NCBI GenBank assembly: GCA_029259835.1
Contig: JAJDEL010000143.1
Coordinates: 1 to 6,623, forward strand
Source: Planctomicrobium sp.
Lineage (GTDB): Bacteria > Planctomycetota > Planctomycetia > Planctomycetales > Planctomycetaceae
Direction: 5' to 3'
DNA length: 6,623 nt
Position 1 is the first letter of the stretch; each line of letters opens with the position of its first letter. Positions 6,556 through 6,623 of the stretch are shown here, in pieces. Made by a program: the position numbers and the translations under genes. The notes below the pieces were generated by a model, which saw nothing but the letters and a program-made list of their open reading frames with translations, was not told the DNA's origin and did no database searches.

Positions 6556-6623
6556 TTTTGGATTCTCACTCGCTCTCACAAAACCTCAGTCAGTGAATGA
6601 CAACGATTTCTGAAGGAATGTTT
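6556..6623. other. Right-edge leader region of the kinase, no gene seen
   Basis: The minus strand here should hold the kinase promoter. TTGTCA, close to a -35 consensus, is present near 6597-6602, but no good -10 stands at the right distance. All three minus-strand frames are closed within the stretch, so no sigma factor gene end can be identified, although ECF sigma factors often precede such kinases in planctomycetes. Confidence 0.35.

Noticed and set aside
6589..6601. GTCA-N5-TGAC dyad upstream of the kinase
   Set aside because: A 4-bp arm dyad is expected by chance and there is no second copy or recognised regulator site.

Overview
The window most likely comes from a planctomycete, probably a Rhodopirellula/Pirellulaceae-like marine bacterium. 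The left-edge gene has the secreted PSCyt1 (c-type haem) plus DUF1549 architecture that is hugely expanded in that phylum. The right-hand gene is a Hanks-type Ser/Thr kinase with the acidic N-terminal region typical of planctomycete kinases. The two genes in the middle are large secreted proteins of the kind planctomycetes carry in great number. This assignment rests on family recognition only; no search was run.

Layout, left to right. (1) Minus strand, running off the left edge: the N-terminal 245 residues of a PSCyt1/DUF1549 protein. (2) A divergent intergenic region of about 135 bp with plausible overlapping promoters facing both ways. (3) Plus strand, 871-2172: a secreted protein of 433 residues built as beta-sandwich / Ig-like domain with a Ca-binding-type loop / beta-sandwich, with no recognised function. 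(4) 2173-3012: a gene-poor stretch with a decayed IS5-type transposase N-terminus on the minus strand, a possible second scrap of transposase, and a compact A-stem-T hairpin. (5) Plus strand, 3013-4569: a secreted beta-propeller protein resembling the GH32/GH43 glycosidase superfamily, with a C-terminal beta-sandwich. (6) 4570-5161: a second gene-poor stretch with one weak minus-strand frame that opens at the kinase stop codon. (7) Minus strand, 5162-6469: the kinase, ending in one transmembrane helix. (8) Right edge: the kinase leader with a possible 29-codon ORF that overlaps the kinase start.

The genes do not form one clear operon. The two plus-strand secreted proteins are separated by IS debris, so any functional link between them (for instance polysaccharide handling at the cell surface) is inference. 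The kinase faces left towards the 3' end of the propeller gene and looks like a separate unit. I found no tRNA, rRNA, CRISPR array, complete mobile element or defence system. The items most worth a second look are the symmetrical three-domain secreted protein and the open frame that continues from the end of the kinase.
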